From Streptomyces sp. NBC_01341 (GTDB lineage Bacteria > Actinomycetota > Actinomycetes > Streptomycetales > Streptomycetaceae), in assembly GCF_035946055.1 (NCBI RefSeq), contig NZ_CP108364.1:620001-684000 (forward strand): a DNA stretch of 64,000 nucleotides, read 5' to 3'. The position numbers and the translations under genes are program-made. The notes beneath the pieces are model-generated. The model was not told where the DNA came from, did not search any database, and saw only the letters and a program-made list of their open reading frames with translations. Positions 33,815 through 42,501 of this stretch are shown here, piece after piece; within the stretch, counting starts at the first letter, position 1; each line of letters starts with the position of its first letter.

Positions 33815-34366
33815 TCAGGACGGGCGCCCGCCCGGACTCCAGTTGTGCACCTCGATGGCGGCGTACCGCTCCGCTGTCAGGACGGCGCGCGCCGTGTCCG
33901 GGTCCGGCGCCCGGACCAGAGCCGCCGTGCCCAGCCAGGCGCCGCCGTCGTCGGAGAGCAGCGGCCCGTAGGCGATCAGCTCGTCACGGCCCGACGGAAC
34001 CGCGAGGTCGGCGGCCGGCCCCACGCCGAGGCCGAGCACCAGGTACCGGCGGCCACCGTCAAGGCCGCCGGGGAAGTCCCACATGGTGCGCCCCAGCGTG
34101 TTCCGCCACCGTCGCAGCATCACGTCACGGTAGACGCCTGCCTGGTAGTTCGGCTCGTCGAAGGCGAATGCGCGAGCAGCGGCCGGACCGGGCAGGTCGA
34201 CGAGGTGCACACTGCCGGTGGGTGTGTCCCCGTCGGCTGCGAGGGTCGGGCCCCTGGCGATCATCTCCTTCGCGTACCGGTCCATGTAGGACCAGTGCTC
34301 TTCCATGAGCTCGAGGCGCTGCGGCAGGGAATCCGGCCGGTCACGGTGATAGCAGAGGAACTCCAT
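33815..34366 (-). CDS. YCII-related domain protein (tandem)
   Basis: 183 aa from the ATG at 34366 (a second ATG at 34393 is possible). Two YCII-like ferredoxin folds: the first with MEFLCYHRDRPDSLPQRLEL and HWSYMDRYAKEMIARGPTLA, the second with ELIAYGPLLSDDGGAWLGTA and PDPDTARAVLTAERYAA. YCII proteins act as dehydrochlorinase-like or stress-related enzymes, with His and Asp active residues. The gene precedes neither a sigma factor nor an operon partner. Function unknown. Confidence 0.75.
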   Translation of the reverse strand: MEFLCYHRDRPDSLPQRLELMEEHWSYMDRYAKEMIARGPTLAADGDTPTGSVHLVDLPGPAAARAFAFDEPNYQAGVYRDVMLRRWRNTLGRTMWDFPGGLDGGRRYLVLGLGVGPAADLAVPSGRDELIAYGPLLSDDGGAWLGTAALVRAPDPDTARAVLTAERYAAIEVHNWSPGGRPS

Positions 34367-34420
34367 GGCCTGAGGATCTCGCGGGCGTGGCATCCGGGTC
34401 GAGGGGGTTTCCCGGGCGGC

Positions 34421-35635
34421 TCACCAGTCGTGCACCGTCCCGTCCTGGAGCCGGTTGACCGGGAGGTACGCCGCTTCGTAGGGGTGCGCGGCCGCGAGCT
34501 CCTCGTCGAGTTCCACGCCGATCCCGGGTGCCTCCCCCGGGTGGAGGTAGCCGTCCGTGAAGGTGTAGGCGTGGCGGAACACCTCGTCGGTGAGCGGGGT
34601 GTGGCCCGAGTACTCCTGGATGCCGAAGTTGTGCACGGCCAGGTCGAGATGCACGGCTGCGGCCATACCCACCGGCGAGATGTCCTCCGGCCCGTGCACG
34701 GCGCTCTTGATCTGGTACTGCGCGGCGAAGTCGAAGAGCTTGCGGAGCGGGCTGACGCCGCCGAAGTGCGTGACCGCGGAACGCACGTAGTCGATCAGCT
34801 GCTCGGTGATGAGGGTCCGGTAGTCGTACACCGTGTTGAAGACCTCGCCGATGGCGAGGGGTGTGGTGGTGTGCCGGCGGACGATGCGCAGCGCCTCCTG
34901 GTTCTCGGCAGGCGTGCAGTCCTCCAGCCAGAAGAGGCGGTAGGGCTCGAGGTCCTTGCCGAGCCGGGCGGCCTGGAGCGGGGTGAGCCGGTGGTGTGCG
35001 TCGTGCAGGAGGGGAAGTTCGGGGCCGAACTCGGCGCGTACCGCCTCGAACACGGTCGGCGTGTGACGGAGGTAGGCCTCGGTGTCCCAGTCCTCCACCA
35101 GTGGCCGGGCCTGCTGGTGGAGGACGGGTGAGCCGTGGTCGTCCGTGCTCGACACGCCGTAGACCGCCTTCAGGCCGGGGATCCCGGACTGGATGCGGAC
35201 CGCTGGGTATCCCTGGGCGAGGCGGGCCCGTACCGAGTCGAGGAGTTCAGGTATGTCGCGGCCGTTGGCGTGTCCGTAGGTGCCCACGCGGTCGCGGCTT
35301 GCTCCGCCGAGCAACTGGTAGAGCGGAAGTCCGGCGGCCTTCGCCTTGATGTCCCACAGCGCGACGTCGACCGCGGCGATCGCGGCCATCGTCACCGGTC
35401 CGCGCCGCCAGTAGGCGCCTCGGTAGAGCGACTGCCAGGTGTCCTCGACGCGATGCGGGTCGAGGCCCGTGAGAAGCGGGACGACGTGGTCCTGGAGGTA
35501 GCTGACCACCGCGAGTTCGCGGCCGTTCAGCGTGGCGTCGCCGAGGCCGGTGAGGCCTGCGTCGGTCGTCAGCTTGAGGGTGACGAAGTTGCGGCCGGGG
35601 TTGGTGACCAGGACCTGCGCGTCGACGATCTTCAT
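34421..35635 (-). CDS. manD: Mannonate dehydratase / RspA-like enolase-superfamily enzyme
   Basis: 404 aa, ATG start with GGAGG ribosome-binding site. It shows the ManD/RspA signatures almost throughout: [20 protein letters not shown] near the N-terminus, [20 protein letters not shown], then metal ligands in HDAHHRL, LEDCTP and GEVFN, and [11 protein letters not shown]. ManD dehydrates D-mannonate to 2-keto-3-deoxygluconate in glucuronate catabolism; close relatives show weak or no activity, so the substrate needs testing. In many streptomycetes such genes follow a sugar ABC transporter; here only a permease relic precedes it. Confidence 0.88.
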   Translation of the reverse strand: MKIVDAQVLVTNPGRNFVTLKLTTDAGLTGLGDATLNGRELAVVSYLQDHVVPLLTGLDPHRVEDTWQSLYRGAYWRRGPVTMAAIAAVDVALWDIKAKAAGLPLYQLLGGASRDRVGTYGHANGRDIPELLDSVRARLAQGYPAVRIQSGIPGLKAVYGVSSTDDHGSPVLHQQARPLVEDWDTEAYLRHTPTVFEAVRAEFGPELPLLHDAHHRLTPLQAARLGKDLEPYRLFWLEDCTPAENQEALRIVRRHTTTPLAIGEVFNTVYDYRTLITEQLIDYVRSAVTHFGGVSPLRKLFDFAAQYQIKSAVHGPEDISPVGMAAAVHLDLAVHNFGIQEYSGHTPLTDEVFRHAYTFTDGYLHPGEAPGIGVELDEELAAAHPYEAAYLPVNRLQDGTVHDW

Positions 35636-35671
35636 GGAGGAACTTTCTTCCGATAGCGGGTGATGGGCTGT

Positions 35672-35728
35672 TCAGCCCTTGGCGGCGCCCGAGGTGAGGC
35701 CCCGCCACGACGTATTCTGACGACGGGA
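35672..35728 (-). pseudogene. C-terminal relic of a carbohydrate ABC-transporter permease
   Basis: The minus strand reads SWRGLTSGAAKG followed by a stop at 35672, the standard C-terminal end of MalG/CUT1-type permeases (compare GLTAGAVKG). The reading frame is lost within about 55 bp upstream and the remaining sequence does not continue the permease. It sits 37 bp before manD, where an intact transporter operon would join it. This looks like a deletion or replacement scar. Confidence 0.5.
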
Positions 35729-35937
35729 ACGCCCGGGCCGCGTTCCTCACGCTCGTCTTCGTACTCGCCCGCGAAGGCGCGGCACTCGAAGCGGTACGCC
35801 TGTTCCGGTGCATCACGTGCCGGCCCGATGACCCGCAGGACGCCCTGTATCCGGCCCGCCGACTGGACTGGCGCCTGTCGGAGATCCGGCACAAGGCCGC
35901 CCCGGCCCGCGCTCGTCGACGGAGCCGGGCCGCACCC
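35729..35937. other. Non-annotated stretch between permease relic and the yhf cluster
   Basis: About 210 bp with some coding-like bias on both strands (for example plus-strand LVFVLAREGAALEAVRLF), but no start codon with ribosome-binding site and no recognised domain. Probably residual sequence from an earlier gene or insertion junction. Confidence 0.35.
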
Positions 35938-35966
35938 TTGTCAGTATCCAGAATCCTGTTTACTGT
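35938..35966 (+). promoter_or_regulatory. Promoter and operator of the yhfZ-like gene
   Basis: TTGTCA (35938-35943) and TACTGT (35961-35966), 17 bp apart, form a good -35/-10 pair ending 7 bp before the GTG at 35974. This suggests a leaderless transcript. The sequence CAGAATCCTGTTTACTG (35949-35965) overlaps the -10; a near copy occurs before yhfY at 36970-36986, with 15 of 17 bases identical. Confidence 0.6.
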
Positions 35967-35973
35967 GTGGGCC

Positions 35974-36912
35974 GTGAACGACTTCGACGCCCGCTTCCTC
36001 TCGCGCAACGGCCTCGCCGCCCGGCAGCTCGCGGCCCTGCTCCTGCACCACGAGCCGGACACCCGACTGCCCCGCGTACGCGACTTCGCGGAGGAACTGG
36101 GCTGCGGGAACGGCACCGTCCAGGCGGCCCTCCGACTACTGGAGGACTCCGGCGCGATCTCGACGACCGCACGCGGCCACCTCGGCACCTTCCTGGCGCA
36201 CTCCGACCGTACGATCCTGTGGCGGCTCTCGGGCCTGGGTACCCTGCTCGCGGCGATGCCACTGCCCTACTCCCGCCGCTACGAGGGGCTGGCGACGGGA
36301 CTGCGCGGCGCCTTCGAGGAGGCGGGCGCCCCGTTCGCGGTCACGTTCATGCGCGGGGCCGGGGCCCGGACCGCCGCGCTCCTGGAAGGCAAGGTGGACC
36401 TGGTGGTCCTCTCGCGCTTCGCCGCCGACCAGCTGATCGGCCGGCACCCCGTGGAGCTGATGGCCGACCTCGGACCCGCCACCTACGTCGGCGCGCACGG
36501 CATGCTGGTGCGCCACGGCGCCGACCTGGACGCACCGGGGCTGAGGGTGGCCGTCGACCACACCTCGGAGGACCTGCGGATGCTCGTGGAGCGCGTCTTC
36601 GCCGGCCGCGACGACATCGTGTGGCGGGAGGCGTCGTACATGCAGCTGCACGACCTCTTCGCCCGTGACGAGGTGGACGCGACCGTCTGGAACCTGGACG
36701 AGGCGCAGCACCGGATCGGCCAGGGCGTCGAGGTGCGGCCGCTCGGTGACGAGGTCACGCGGGAGCTGGCGCTGCGCAACTCCAGCGCGGCGATCATCTG
36801 CCGCACCGACGGCGCGGAGGCGCTCGCCACGATCCGCGACACGCTCGACCTGTCCCTGGTGACCCGGCTGCAGAGCGACGTACTGAAGGGTGATCGCATC
36901 CCGTCGTACTGA
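35974..36912 (+). CDS. yhfZ: YhfZ-like GntR-type transcriptional regulator
   Basis: 312 aa from the GTG at 35974; starts further upstream overlap the operator. An N-terminal winged helix (about 12-72) has LPRVRDFAEELGCGNGTVQA and ALRLLEDSGAISTTARGHLG. The remainder (about 85-310) resembles a periplasmic-binding-like ligand domain: GLATGLRGAFEEAGAPFAVT, KVDLVVLSRFAADQLIG. This is the domain order of E. coli YhfZ. The seven downstream genes match the rest of the yhf operon, so this is the cluster regulator. The shared operator motif before it and before yhfY supports autoregulation. Confidence 0.8.
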   Translation: MNDFDARFLSRNGLAARQLAALLLHHEPDTRLPRVRDFAEELGCGNGTVQAALRLLEDSGAISTTARGHLGTFLAHSDRTILWRLSGLGTLLAAMPLPYSRRYEGLATGLRGAFEEAGAPFAVTFMRGAGARTAALLEGKVDLVVLSRFAADQLIGRHPVELMADLGPATYVGAHGMLVRHGADLDAPGLRVAVDHTSEDLRMLVERVFAGRDDIVWREASYMQLHDLFARDEVDATVWNLDEAQHRIGQGVEVRPLGDEVTRELALRNSSAAIICRTDGAEALATIRDTLDLSLVTRLQSDVLKGDRIPSY

Positions 36913-36968
36913 GGGGCGGACGCGACGACCGGGCCGCCGGGGCCCGAGAGTCCCCCCGACATGAGAAT

Positions 36969-36987
36969 ACAGAATCCTGGTTTCTGT
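36969..36987. promoter_or_regulatory. Second YhfZ operator, before the enzyme operon
   Basis: ACAGAATCCTGGTTTCTGT is an imperfect 19-bp palindrome (ACAGAAtCC / GGtTTCTGT). Its inner 17 bases match the site at 35949-35965 in 15 positions. It sits 20 bp upstream of the yhfY ATG at 37007, next to the AAAGGAGG ribosome-binding site. Confidence 0.65.
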
Positions 36988-37006
36988 CGATTAAAGGAGG
37001 ATCATC

Positions 37007-37393
37007 ATGGACGACCAGCTCGCCCTAAGGATCCAGCTCTTCCGCGAGGGCGGTCATGTCCCGTCCGAGGTGGTCGACTTCGTCGCCGCCGAACTCTCCT
37101 CGCTCGAGGACGAGGGGCACGTCGTCACCGAGGCGTCGGCCGGCATGCTGACCAGCCATCTGATGATGGCGCTCGGGCGGCTGCTCGACGGCGAACCGAT
37201 CGAGCAGTTCCTCACCGACGACCAGGTCGCCTCCGAACTGGCCGGGCACCCCGGGGCGGTCGCGCGCGCCCGCGCCGTCTCGGCCCGCGCCGAACAGGAC
37301 CTGGGAGCGGCGCTGCCGGAGTCCGAGGTCAACTTCCTCGGTATGCACCTGGCGGTACTCGGCGGGCACGGCCCGTCCGCACCCCCCGGCTGA
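37007..37393 (+). CDS. yhfY: YhfY-like PRD-domain protein
   Basis: 128 aa, ATG start with an ideal AAAGGAGG ribosome-binding site. One PTS-regulation-domain-like helical module: LFREGGHVPSEVVDFVAAEL, TEASAGMLTSHLMMALGRLL and ESEVNFLGMHLAVL. In E. coli YhfY has the same stand-alone PRD. PRDs are phosphorylated by PTS proteins on histidine; His-bearing positions here are His-x-related (His51, His113 region), but no PTS gene is nearby. First gene of the enzyme operon downstream of the operator. Confidence 0.75.
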   Translation: MDDQLALRIQLFREGGHVPSEVVDFVAAELSSLEDEGHVVTEASAGMLTSHLMMALGRLLDGEPIEQFLTDDQVASELAGHPGAVARARAVSARAEQDLGAALPESEVNFLGMHLAVLGGHGPSAPPG

Positions 37394-37470
37394 CCGGACA
37401 CACAGGCCGCCGGGCCTGCCGCCGCACCCCGCACCGACACAGAGAGACCGACACAGAGAGAAGGACAGCC

Positions 37471-37827
37471 ATGACGAAGATCCTCACCGGAGGGGTCGGC
37501 AAGGTCGAGGTCACGAAGGCCATCGGCGGCCTCGGCATCGACTCGCTCGACATCGTGCAGTCCAGCGACATGGACGCCGCGATGAAGCTCAGGGCCGGCC
37601 AGGCCGACTACTTCCTGGGCACCTGTCACACGGGGGCCGGAGCCTCCCTCGGCGTACTCGTCGGCCTCATGGGCAGCGCCGCCTGTCACACCTTCGGACG
37701 GAGCGTGCCGAGCGAGGAGGAGGTCGGGACCCTGCTGACGGCCGGCAAGAAGGTCTTCGGCTTCTCGATGGACCAGATCGACGTCATCGCCCCGCTCCTG
37801 GCCCGCTCCATCGCGGCCCGCGGCTGA
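37471..37827 (+). CDS. yhfU: YhfU-like DUF2620 protein
   Basis: 118 aa, ATG start with GAGAAGG ribosome-binding site. DUF2620: TKILTGGVGKVEVTKAIGGL, GQADYFLGTCHTGAGASLGV and GKKVFGFSMDQIDVIAPLLA. Glycine-rich and small, with a conserved Cys-His pair (CHTGAG), suggesting binding of a small ligand. Unknown enzymatic role; in E. coli it sits beside yhfT, as here. Confidence 0.75.
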   Translation: MTKILTGGVGKVEVTKAIGGLGIDSLDIVQSSDMDAAMKLRAGQADYFLGTCHTGAGASLGVLVGLMGSAACHTFGRSVPSEEEVGTLLTAGKKVFGFSMDQIDVIAPLLARSIAARG

Positions 37828-37871
37828 CCACCGCCCCCTTCCTCATCGTCCCGGGCTCCTAGGAGTGACTT

Positions 37872-39209
37872 GTGAGCACCACACTCGCCGCCGGCGCCGG
37901 CCTCGACTTCACACTGGCCCAGCAGCTGACCGTGATAGCGCTCTGTGCGCTGACCGCCCTCATCTCGCACATGGCCCTGGCCGTCTTCAACGACGGGGTG
38001 CGTCCCTTCCTGCTCGACTTCGTCCAGGGGCGCACCACCCGCAGTGCGACGACGGCCGTCTCGTTCGGGCTGTCCGCCGGATTCATCTTCGGACTCGGCG
38101 CCCCGATGGCTCTTTCCACCGGTGTGCTGAATCCGTGGCTGGTCTTCCTGCCCACCGACATCCTCGGAATGCTGGCGCCGAAGAAGTGGATCGCCCCGAT
38201 CCTCGGAGCCGCGTGGGGAGCGGTCGTGGTCTTCGGGCTGAACGGCGCGAACGACGCCGCTCACGATCTCCCGGTCGACTTCCTGACGGCGATGCAGCAG
38301 ATGTCGACGCCGATCCTGTTCCTGTTCACGCTGTTCCCGGTGCTCGCCATCACCAAGCAGTTCGGACGCAGGTGGGGCGGCATCGCGGGGGCCCTCGAAG
38401 TCGCCCTCGTCGTCACGACCATGAAGCTGTGGCCGAACATGTTCGCCGGAGCGCTGGCCATGGCTGCCGGCGTGCTGCTGCTGATCGGGCTGGCCGTCTC
38501 CAAGGACCTCCGGCAGCGGCGTGCCGACCGGGCGGCGGGCACCGCCGAACCCGTCCTCGCGGACGACGACCCGATGATGTCGCTGTTCAGCGCTAGCGCG
38601 GCCCGTCTGCGCAGGTTCCTGCCGCTGTTCATGGTGCTGGGGGCCGGGGTGTGTGTGCTCGCCCAGATGCACATATTCGGCGGCGGCGAGGCGACGAGCT
38701 TCCTGATCGCCAAGGGACACTACTCCGAAGCCGCCCAGGTCGACTTCTACCGGGTCTTCGGCTTCATCCCGCTGATCGCCACGACCGCCCTGGCCTCCGG
38801 TGCGTACGGCATCGCCGGATTCACCCTGGTGTACCCGATCGGCTACCTGATGCCGAACCCGTGGCTCGCGGCCGTCGTCGGCGCGCTCGTGTTCGCCGCG
38901 GAGGTACTGGCCCTCACCTGGATCGGCAAGGTCCTCGGCAGGCTTCCCAGTGTCCGGGACTCCTCGGAGCACCTGCGCAGCGCCATCGGGGACACCCTGC
39001 AGCTCGCGATCCTCTTCGGGTCGCTGATGGCCGCGAACGCCATGGGCGGCGGGCTCGGCATCCTCCTCGTGGGCGGGCTCTACCTGCTGAACGAGTCGAT
39101 GGGCCGGCCGGTCGTGAGGATGGCCGCAGCGCCCGCGGCCGTCATCGTCGGCGGCGTCCTGCTGAACGTCCTGTACTGGCTCGACCTGTTCACTCCGGTC
39201 AAGGGCTGA
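37872..39209 (+). CDS. yhfT: YhfT-like multi-pass membrane protein
   Basis: 445 aa, GTG start. About eleven hydrophobic segments, with conserved SFGLSAGFIFGLGAPMALST and FGFIPLIATTALASGAYGIA. Polar loop about 195-225 (RRADRAAGTAEPVLADDDPM) faces the cytoplasm. YhfT is a transporter-like protein of unknown substrate. Within this operon it is the only membrane component, so it is the candidate permease for the compound the cluster handles. Confidence 0.8.
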   Translation: MSTTLAAGAGLDFTLAQQLTVIALCALTALISHMALAVFNDGVRPFLLDFVQGRTTRSATTAVSFGLSAGFIFGLGAPMALSTGVLNPWLVFLPTDILGMLAPKKWIAPILGAAWGAVVVFGLNGANDAAHDLPVDFLTAMQQMSTPILFLFTLFPVLAITKQFGRRWGGIAGALEVALVVTTMKLWPNMFAGALAMAAGVLLLIGLAVSKDLRQRRADRAAGTAEPVLADDDPMMSLFSASAARLRRFLPLFMVLGAGVCVLAQMHIFGGGEATSFLIAKGHYSEAAQVDFYRVFGFIPLIATTALASGAYGIAGFTLVYPIGYLMPNPWLAAVVGALVFAAEVLALTWIGKVLGRLPSVRDSSEHLRSAIGDTLQLAILFGSLMAANAMGGGLGILLVGGLYLLNESMGRPVVRMAAAPAAVIVGGVLLNVLYWLDLFTPVKG

Positions 39210-39260
39210 GCCGCCCCGCGACCGGAGCCCGGGCCGTACGCGAAAGAGAGAACCCCCACG

Positions 39261-40208
39261 ATGAACCGCCCCGCAGCGCCCACCCTGCGCACCGTCACCG
39301 GAGAGCTGTCGCCCCGGTCCGTGCGTGGCCCCGTCCTCGCCCACGAGCACCTCGTCCTCGACCTGGACCACCGGGGCGACGGCGCGGCCGTCCTCGATCC
39401 GCGGCGCCACTTCCCGGCCGTCTCGGCCGAACTGGCTTCCCTGCGGCAGGAGTTCGGGCTCTCACTCGTCATCGAGCTGACCTGTCGCGGGATGGGCCGC
39501 GACATCGGCACCCTGGCCAGGATCGCAGAGGAGGCGCAGATCGCGGTCGTCGCCGCGACCGGCTGGTACTACGAGCCCTTCCACACTCCCGAGATCGACG
39601 GAGACGACGTGGACGGGCTCGCCGGGACGCTCGTCCGCGAGATCGAGGACGGGATCGGCACGACAGGCATCCGGCCCGGTGTCCTGGGCGAGATCGGCAG
39701 TCACGGCGACGTACCGACGGCCCCCGAGGCCAAGGTGCTCCGGGCCGCCGCGAGGGCGGCGCGGGCGACCGGGCTCTCCGTGGCGACGCACGCGCAGCTC
39801 GGCCGGGGCGGCCTCGCCCAGCTGGAACTGCTCACCGGTGAAGGCCTGTCCGCCCACCGCGTCAGCATCGGCCACCAGGACCTGCTGGACGAGCCCGAGG
39901 TCCACCGGGAGCTCGCGGCGAGCGGCGCGTACGTCGCGTTCGACACCGTGGGCAAGTCGTCCTACCGCAGCGACCGGACCCGGCTGCGGCTGCTGCTGGC
40001 CCTGCTGGAGGCGGGTCACGCAGACCGGGTGCTCCTCAGCTGCGACATCTCCCGTCACGGGTACCTCCTGGACGAGGGCGGTCAGGGCTATGGGCACCTC
40101 TTCCGGAACTTCCTCCCGCAGCTCCGGGCCGCGGGCGCCGACGACGACCTGGTGGATCTGCTGACCCGCCGCAATCCCCTGCGTTTCCTGACCGGCGAGG
40201 AGCACTGA
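39261..40208 (+). CDS. php: Php/YhfV-like phosphotriesterase-family metallohydrolase
   Basis: 315 aa, ATG start with AAAGAGAG ribosome-binding site. Amidohydrolase-fold phosphotriesterase homology protein with all expected ligands: His28-x-His30 (AHEHL), Glu144 (LGEIG) bridging the metals as in E. coli PHP in place of a carboxylated Lys, His177 (THAQ), His205 (IGHQD) and Asp262 (SCDIS). PHP enzymes have lactonase- or esterase-like chemistry; the substrate of the yhf cluster member is not settled. Ends 1 bp before yhfS. Confidence 0.85.
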   Translation: MNRPAAPTLRTVTGELSPRSVRGPVLAHEHLVLDLDHRGDGAAVLDPRRHFPAVSAELASLRQEFGLSLVIELTCRGMGRDIGTLARIAEEAQIAVVAATGWYYEPFHTPEIDGDDVDGLAGTLVREIEDGIGTTGIRPGVLGEIGSHGDVPTAPEAKVLRAAARAARATGLSVATHAQLGRGGLAQLELLTGEGLSAHRVSIGHQDLLDEPEVHRELAASGAYVAFDTVGKSSYRSDRTRLRLLLALLEAGHADRVLLSCDISRHGYLLDEGGQGYGHLFRNFLPQLRAAGADDDLVDLLTRRNPLRFLTGEEH

Positions 40209-40209
40209 C

Positions 40210-41325
40210 ATGAACCCGGCACTTCCCCGGACGTTCCCCCTGGCGACGGTTCCCCTCGAGAACGCCGTCGCGACACAGTTCCGGCTGATCGAGGCCACAG
40301 CCGCGCACTTCGAGGGCCACGAACTCTTCGCGGCCGACGCCGGAGTGGTCCCCGGGCTGGGCCGCCCCCGCAGCACCGCCCGCGTCGAGGCCGTACTCGC
40401 GGACTTCTTCGGGGCCGACGACGCCGCCTTCGTCCAGGGCGCCGGTACGGGGGCGATCCGGGCGGCCCTCAACGCGGCCGTCCGTGCGGGTGATCCGCTG
40501 CTCATCCACAGGGCACCTGTCTACCGCACCACCGAGGTGACGCTCGGCGGCATCGGCGTCCGGACCGTCGAGGCGGACTTCAACGACCCGAAGGAGCTCC
40601 GCGAGGCCCTGTCGTCAGGGGTCTTCCGGTGGGCCTACATCCAGCACACCCGGCAGCGGCTCGCCGACTCCTACGAGCCGGCCGAGGTGATCGCCGCGTG
40701 CCGGGCGGCCGGGGTCCGCACGATCGTCGACGACAACTACGCCGTCATGCGCACCCCCGCGGCAGGGGTGGAGCTGGGCGCCGACGCCTCGTGCTTCTCC
40801 CTCTTCAAGCTGCACGGGCCGGAGGGCGTCGGACTCGTCGTCGGGGCGGGCGACCTGGTCGCGGACGTGCGCCGCGACAACTACTCCGGCGGCGGACAGG
40901 TCCAGGGCCACCAGGCGCTCGACGCCCTGCGTGCCCTGACCCACGTCCCGGTCATGTGGTCCGTGCAGTCCCGCGTGGGCGCGGAGGTGGCGGAACGCCT
41001 GGCGGCCGGCGAGGTGGACGGTGTGGCCGAGGTACGCATCGCCAACGCCCAGGACCGCTGCCTGCTCGTCCGGCTCGACCGGCCCGTCGCCCGTGATCTG
41101 CCGGCGGTGGCGGCCCGCTTCGGAGCGGCCCCCTACCCCGTCGGCTCCAACTCGCGCTACGAGATCGCTCCCCTCTTCTACCGCATGTCCAGTTCGGCCC
41201 TCGACGACTCCCCCGAACTGGCCGACTGGACCGTACGCATCAACCCGATGCGGGCGGGCGCGGACCTCGTCATCGACATCCTGCGCAGCTCGCTCGCCGC
41301 ACTGGACGACCCGAAGGACGACTGA
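40210..41325 (+). CDS. yhfS: YhfS-like PLP-dependent aminotransferase-fold enzyme
   Basis: 371 aa, ATG start 1 bp after php. Fold-type I PLP enzyme: FVQGAGTGAIRAALNAAVRA (phosphate cup), Asp174 (IVDDNYAVM) to hold the pyridine N, and Lys200 (FSLFKLHGPEGVG) for the Schiff base. The Cys-desulfurase-like scaffold matches YhfS. Reaction not established; together with the racemase-like YhfX it implies processing of an unusual amino acid. Confidence 0.85.
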   Translation: MNPALPRTFPLATVPLENAVATQFRLIEATAAHFEGHELFAADAGVVPGLGRPRSTARVEAVLADFFGADDAAFVQGAGTGAIRAALNAAVRAGDPLLIHRAPVYRTTEVTLGGIGVRTVEADFNDPKELREALSSGVFRWAYIQHTRQRLADSYEPAEVIAACRAAGVRTIVDDNYAVMRTPAAGVELGADASCFSLFKLHGPEGVGLVVGAGDLVADVRRDNYSGGGQVQGHQALDALRALTHVPVMWSVQSRVGAEVAERLAAGEVDGVAEVRIANAQDRCLLVRLDRPVARDLPAVAARFGAAPYPVGSNSRYEIAPLFYRMSSSALDDSPELADWTVRINPMRAGADLVIDILRSSLAALDDPKDD

Positions 41326-41327
41326 CC

Positions 41328-42491
41328 GTGTTCCTCGACACCCTTCTCACCCGCAATCCCGGGCTCGTCGACGCCGCGGCCGCACTGCATGGGGACGGCG
41401 CGATCCCGCCCGACACCTACGTCATGGACCTGGACGCCGTCGAAGCGAACGCGGCGCTGCTGGCGGCCGAGGCCGACCGCCTCGGGATCGGGCTGTGGTT
41501 CGTCGTCAAGCAACTGGGCCGCAACCCGGAACTGATCCGAGCCGTCGCCCGCCACATCCCGCGCTCCGCCGCCATCGACACGGCCGAGGCGCGCCTCCTG
41601 CACGCCGCCGGCACACTGCCCGGAAACGTCGGCCACCTCGTCCAGGTCCCGCGGCGCGCGCTGCCCGAGGTGCTGGCATGGCGCCCCGAGGCGGTGACGG
41701 TCTTCGACCTGGCCAACGCCCGGGCGGTTTCCGACACAGCACGCCAACTGGGCTTCGTCCAGGACGTCCTGATCCGGGTCGAGGGCTCGGACGGCGCGGT
41801 CTATCCCGGCCAGGAGGGCGGTGTGCCGCTCGACCGGCTCGACGCGTTCGCCGAGGCCGCCGAGGCACTGGACGGCATCCGAATCGCGGGCCTCACCGCC
41901 TTCCCCTGCGTCCTGTGCGATCCGGCGACGGGCCTGCCGGCCGCCACTCCCACCTTCGGTCTGGTGCTGGAGGCACGCGAACTCCTGGAGGCGCGGGGGC
42001 ACCACGTCCTGAAGCTGAGCGCACCCAGCGCCACCTCGATGGCCTCGCTGCCGCTGCTGGCCCGGCTCGGTGCCACCCACGGCGAACCGGGCCACGCCCT
42101 CACCGGCACGACCCCACTGCACGCCGTCGACCCGGCTCAGCCCGAGAAGCCGGCCTACGTGTACGTCAGCGAGGTCGCCCACACCCTGGCGGACAACCGT
42201 CCTGCGCTGTACGGCGGCGGCTTCTACCCCCGTTCGCACATCCGCGGCGCCCTTCTGCCGCGTACCGGCACACGTCTGGGAGTGCAGGGGGCGCCCGCCG
42301 AGAACATCGATTACTACCGCCTGCTCGACGCCCCCGCCGACGGGGCGGACGTCCGGGTCGGGGACACCGCGCTGCTGGCCTTCCGCACCCAGATCTTCGT
42401 CACGCGTTCGACCGTCGCCGTGGTCTCCGGACTCTCGTCCGGCACCCCCCGGCTGAACGGGCTGTACGACGCCCAGGGCCGAGCCCTGTAA
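41328..42491 (+). CDS. yhfX: YhfX-like PLP alanine-racemase-fold enzyme
   Basis: 387 aa, GTG start 2 bp after yhfS. Fold-type III PLP barrel with VMDLDAVEANAALL and Lys61 in WFVVKQLGRN as PLP lysine. The C-terminal beta domain shows YVYVSEVAHTLADNRPALYG and FRTQIFVTRSTVAVV. It lacks a clear second-subunit catalytic Tyr of alanine racemase in the usual place, so epimerisation or lyase/decarboxylase activity is possible. Matches YhfX. Confidence 0.82.
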   Translation: MFLDTLLTRNPGLVDAAAALHGDGAIPPDTYVMDLDAVEANAALLAAEADRLGIGLWFVVKQLGRNPELIRAVARHIPRSAAIDTAEARLLHAAGTLPGNVGHLVQVPRRALPEVLAWRPEAVTVFDLANARAVSDTARQLGFVQDVLIRVEGSDGAVYPGQEGGVPLDRLDAFAEAAEALDGIRIAGLTAFPCVLCDPATGLPAATPTFGLVLEARELLEARGHHVLKLSAPSATSMASLPLLARLGATHGEPGHALTGTTPLHAVDPAQPEKPAYVYVSEVAHTLADNRPALYGGGFYPRSHIRGALLPRTGTRLGVQGAPAENIDYYRLLDAPADGADVRVGDTALLAFRTQIFVTRSTVAVVSGLSSGTPRLNGLYDAQGRAL

Positions 42492-42501
42492 GGAGCACCT
42501 C

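Noticed and set aside
35632..35892. Minus-strand frame of 86 codons upstream of manD
   Set aside because: It includes the manD ribosome-binding site region and no recognised domain; the permease relic is in another frame.
37686..39410. Open minus-strand frame of 574 codons opposite yhfT
   Set aside because: Low-complexity, charged translation mirroring GC bias of yhfT, which has clear membrane helices and operon context.
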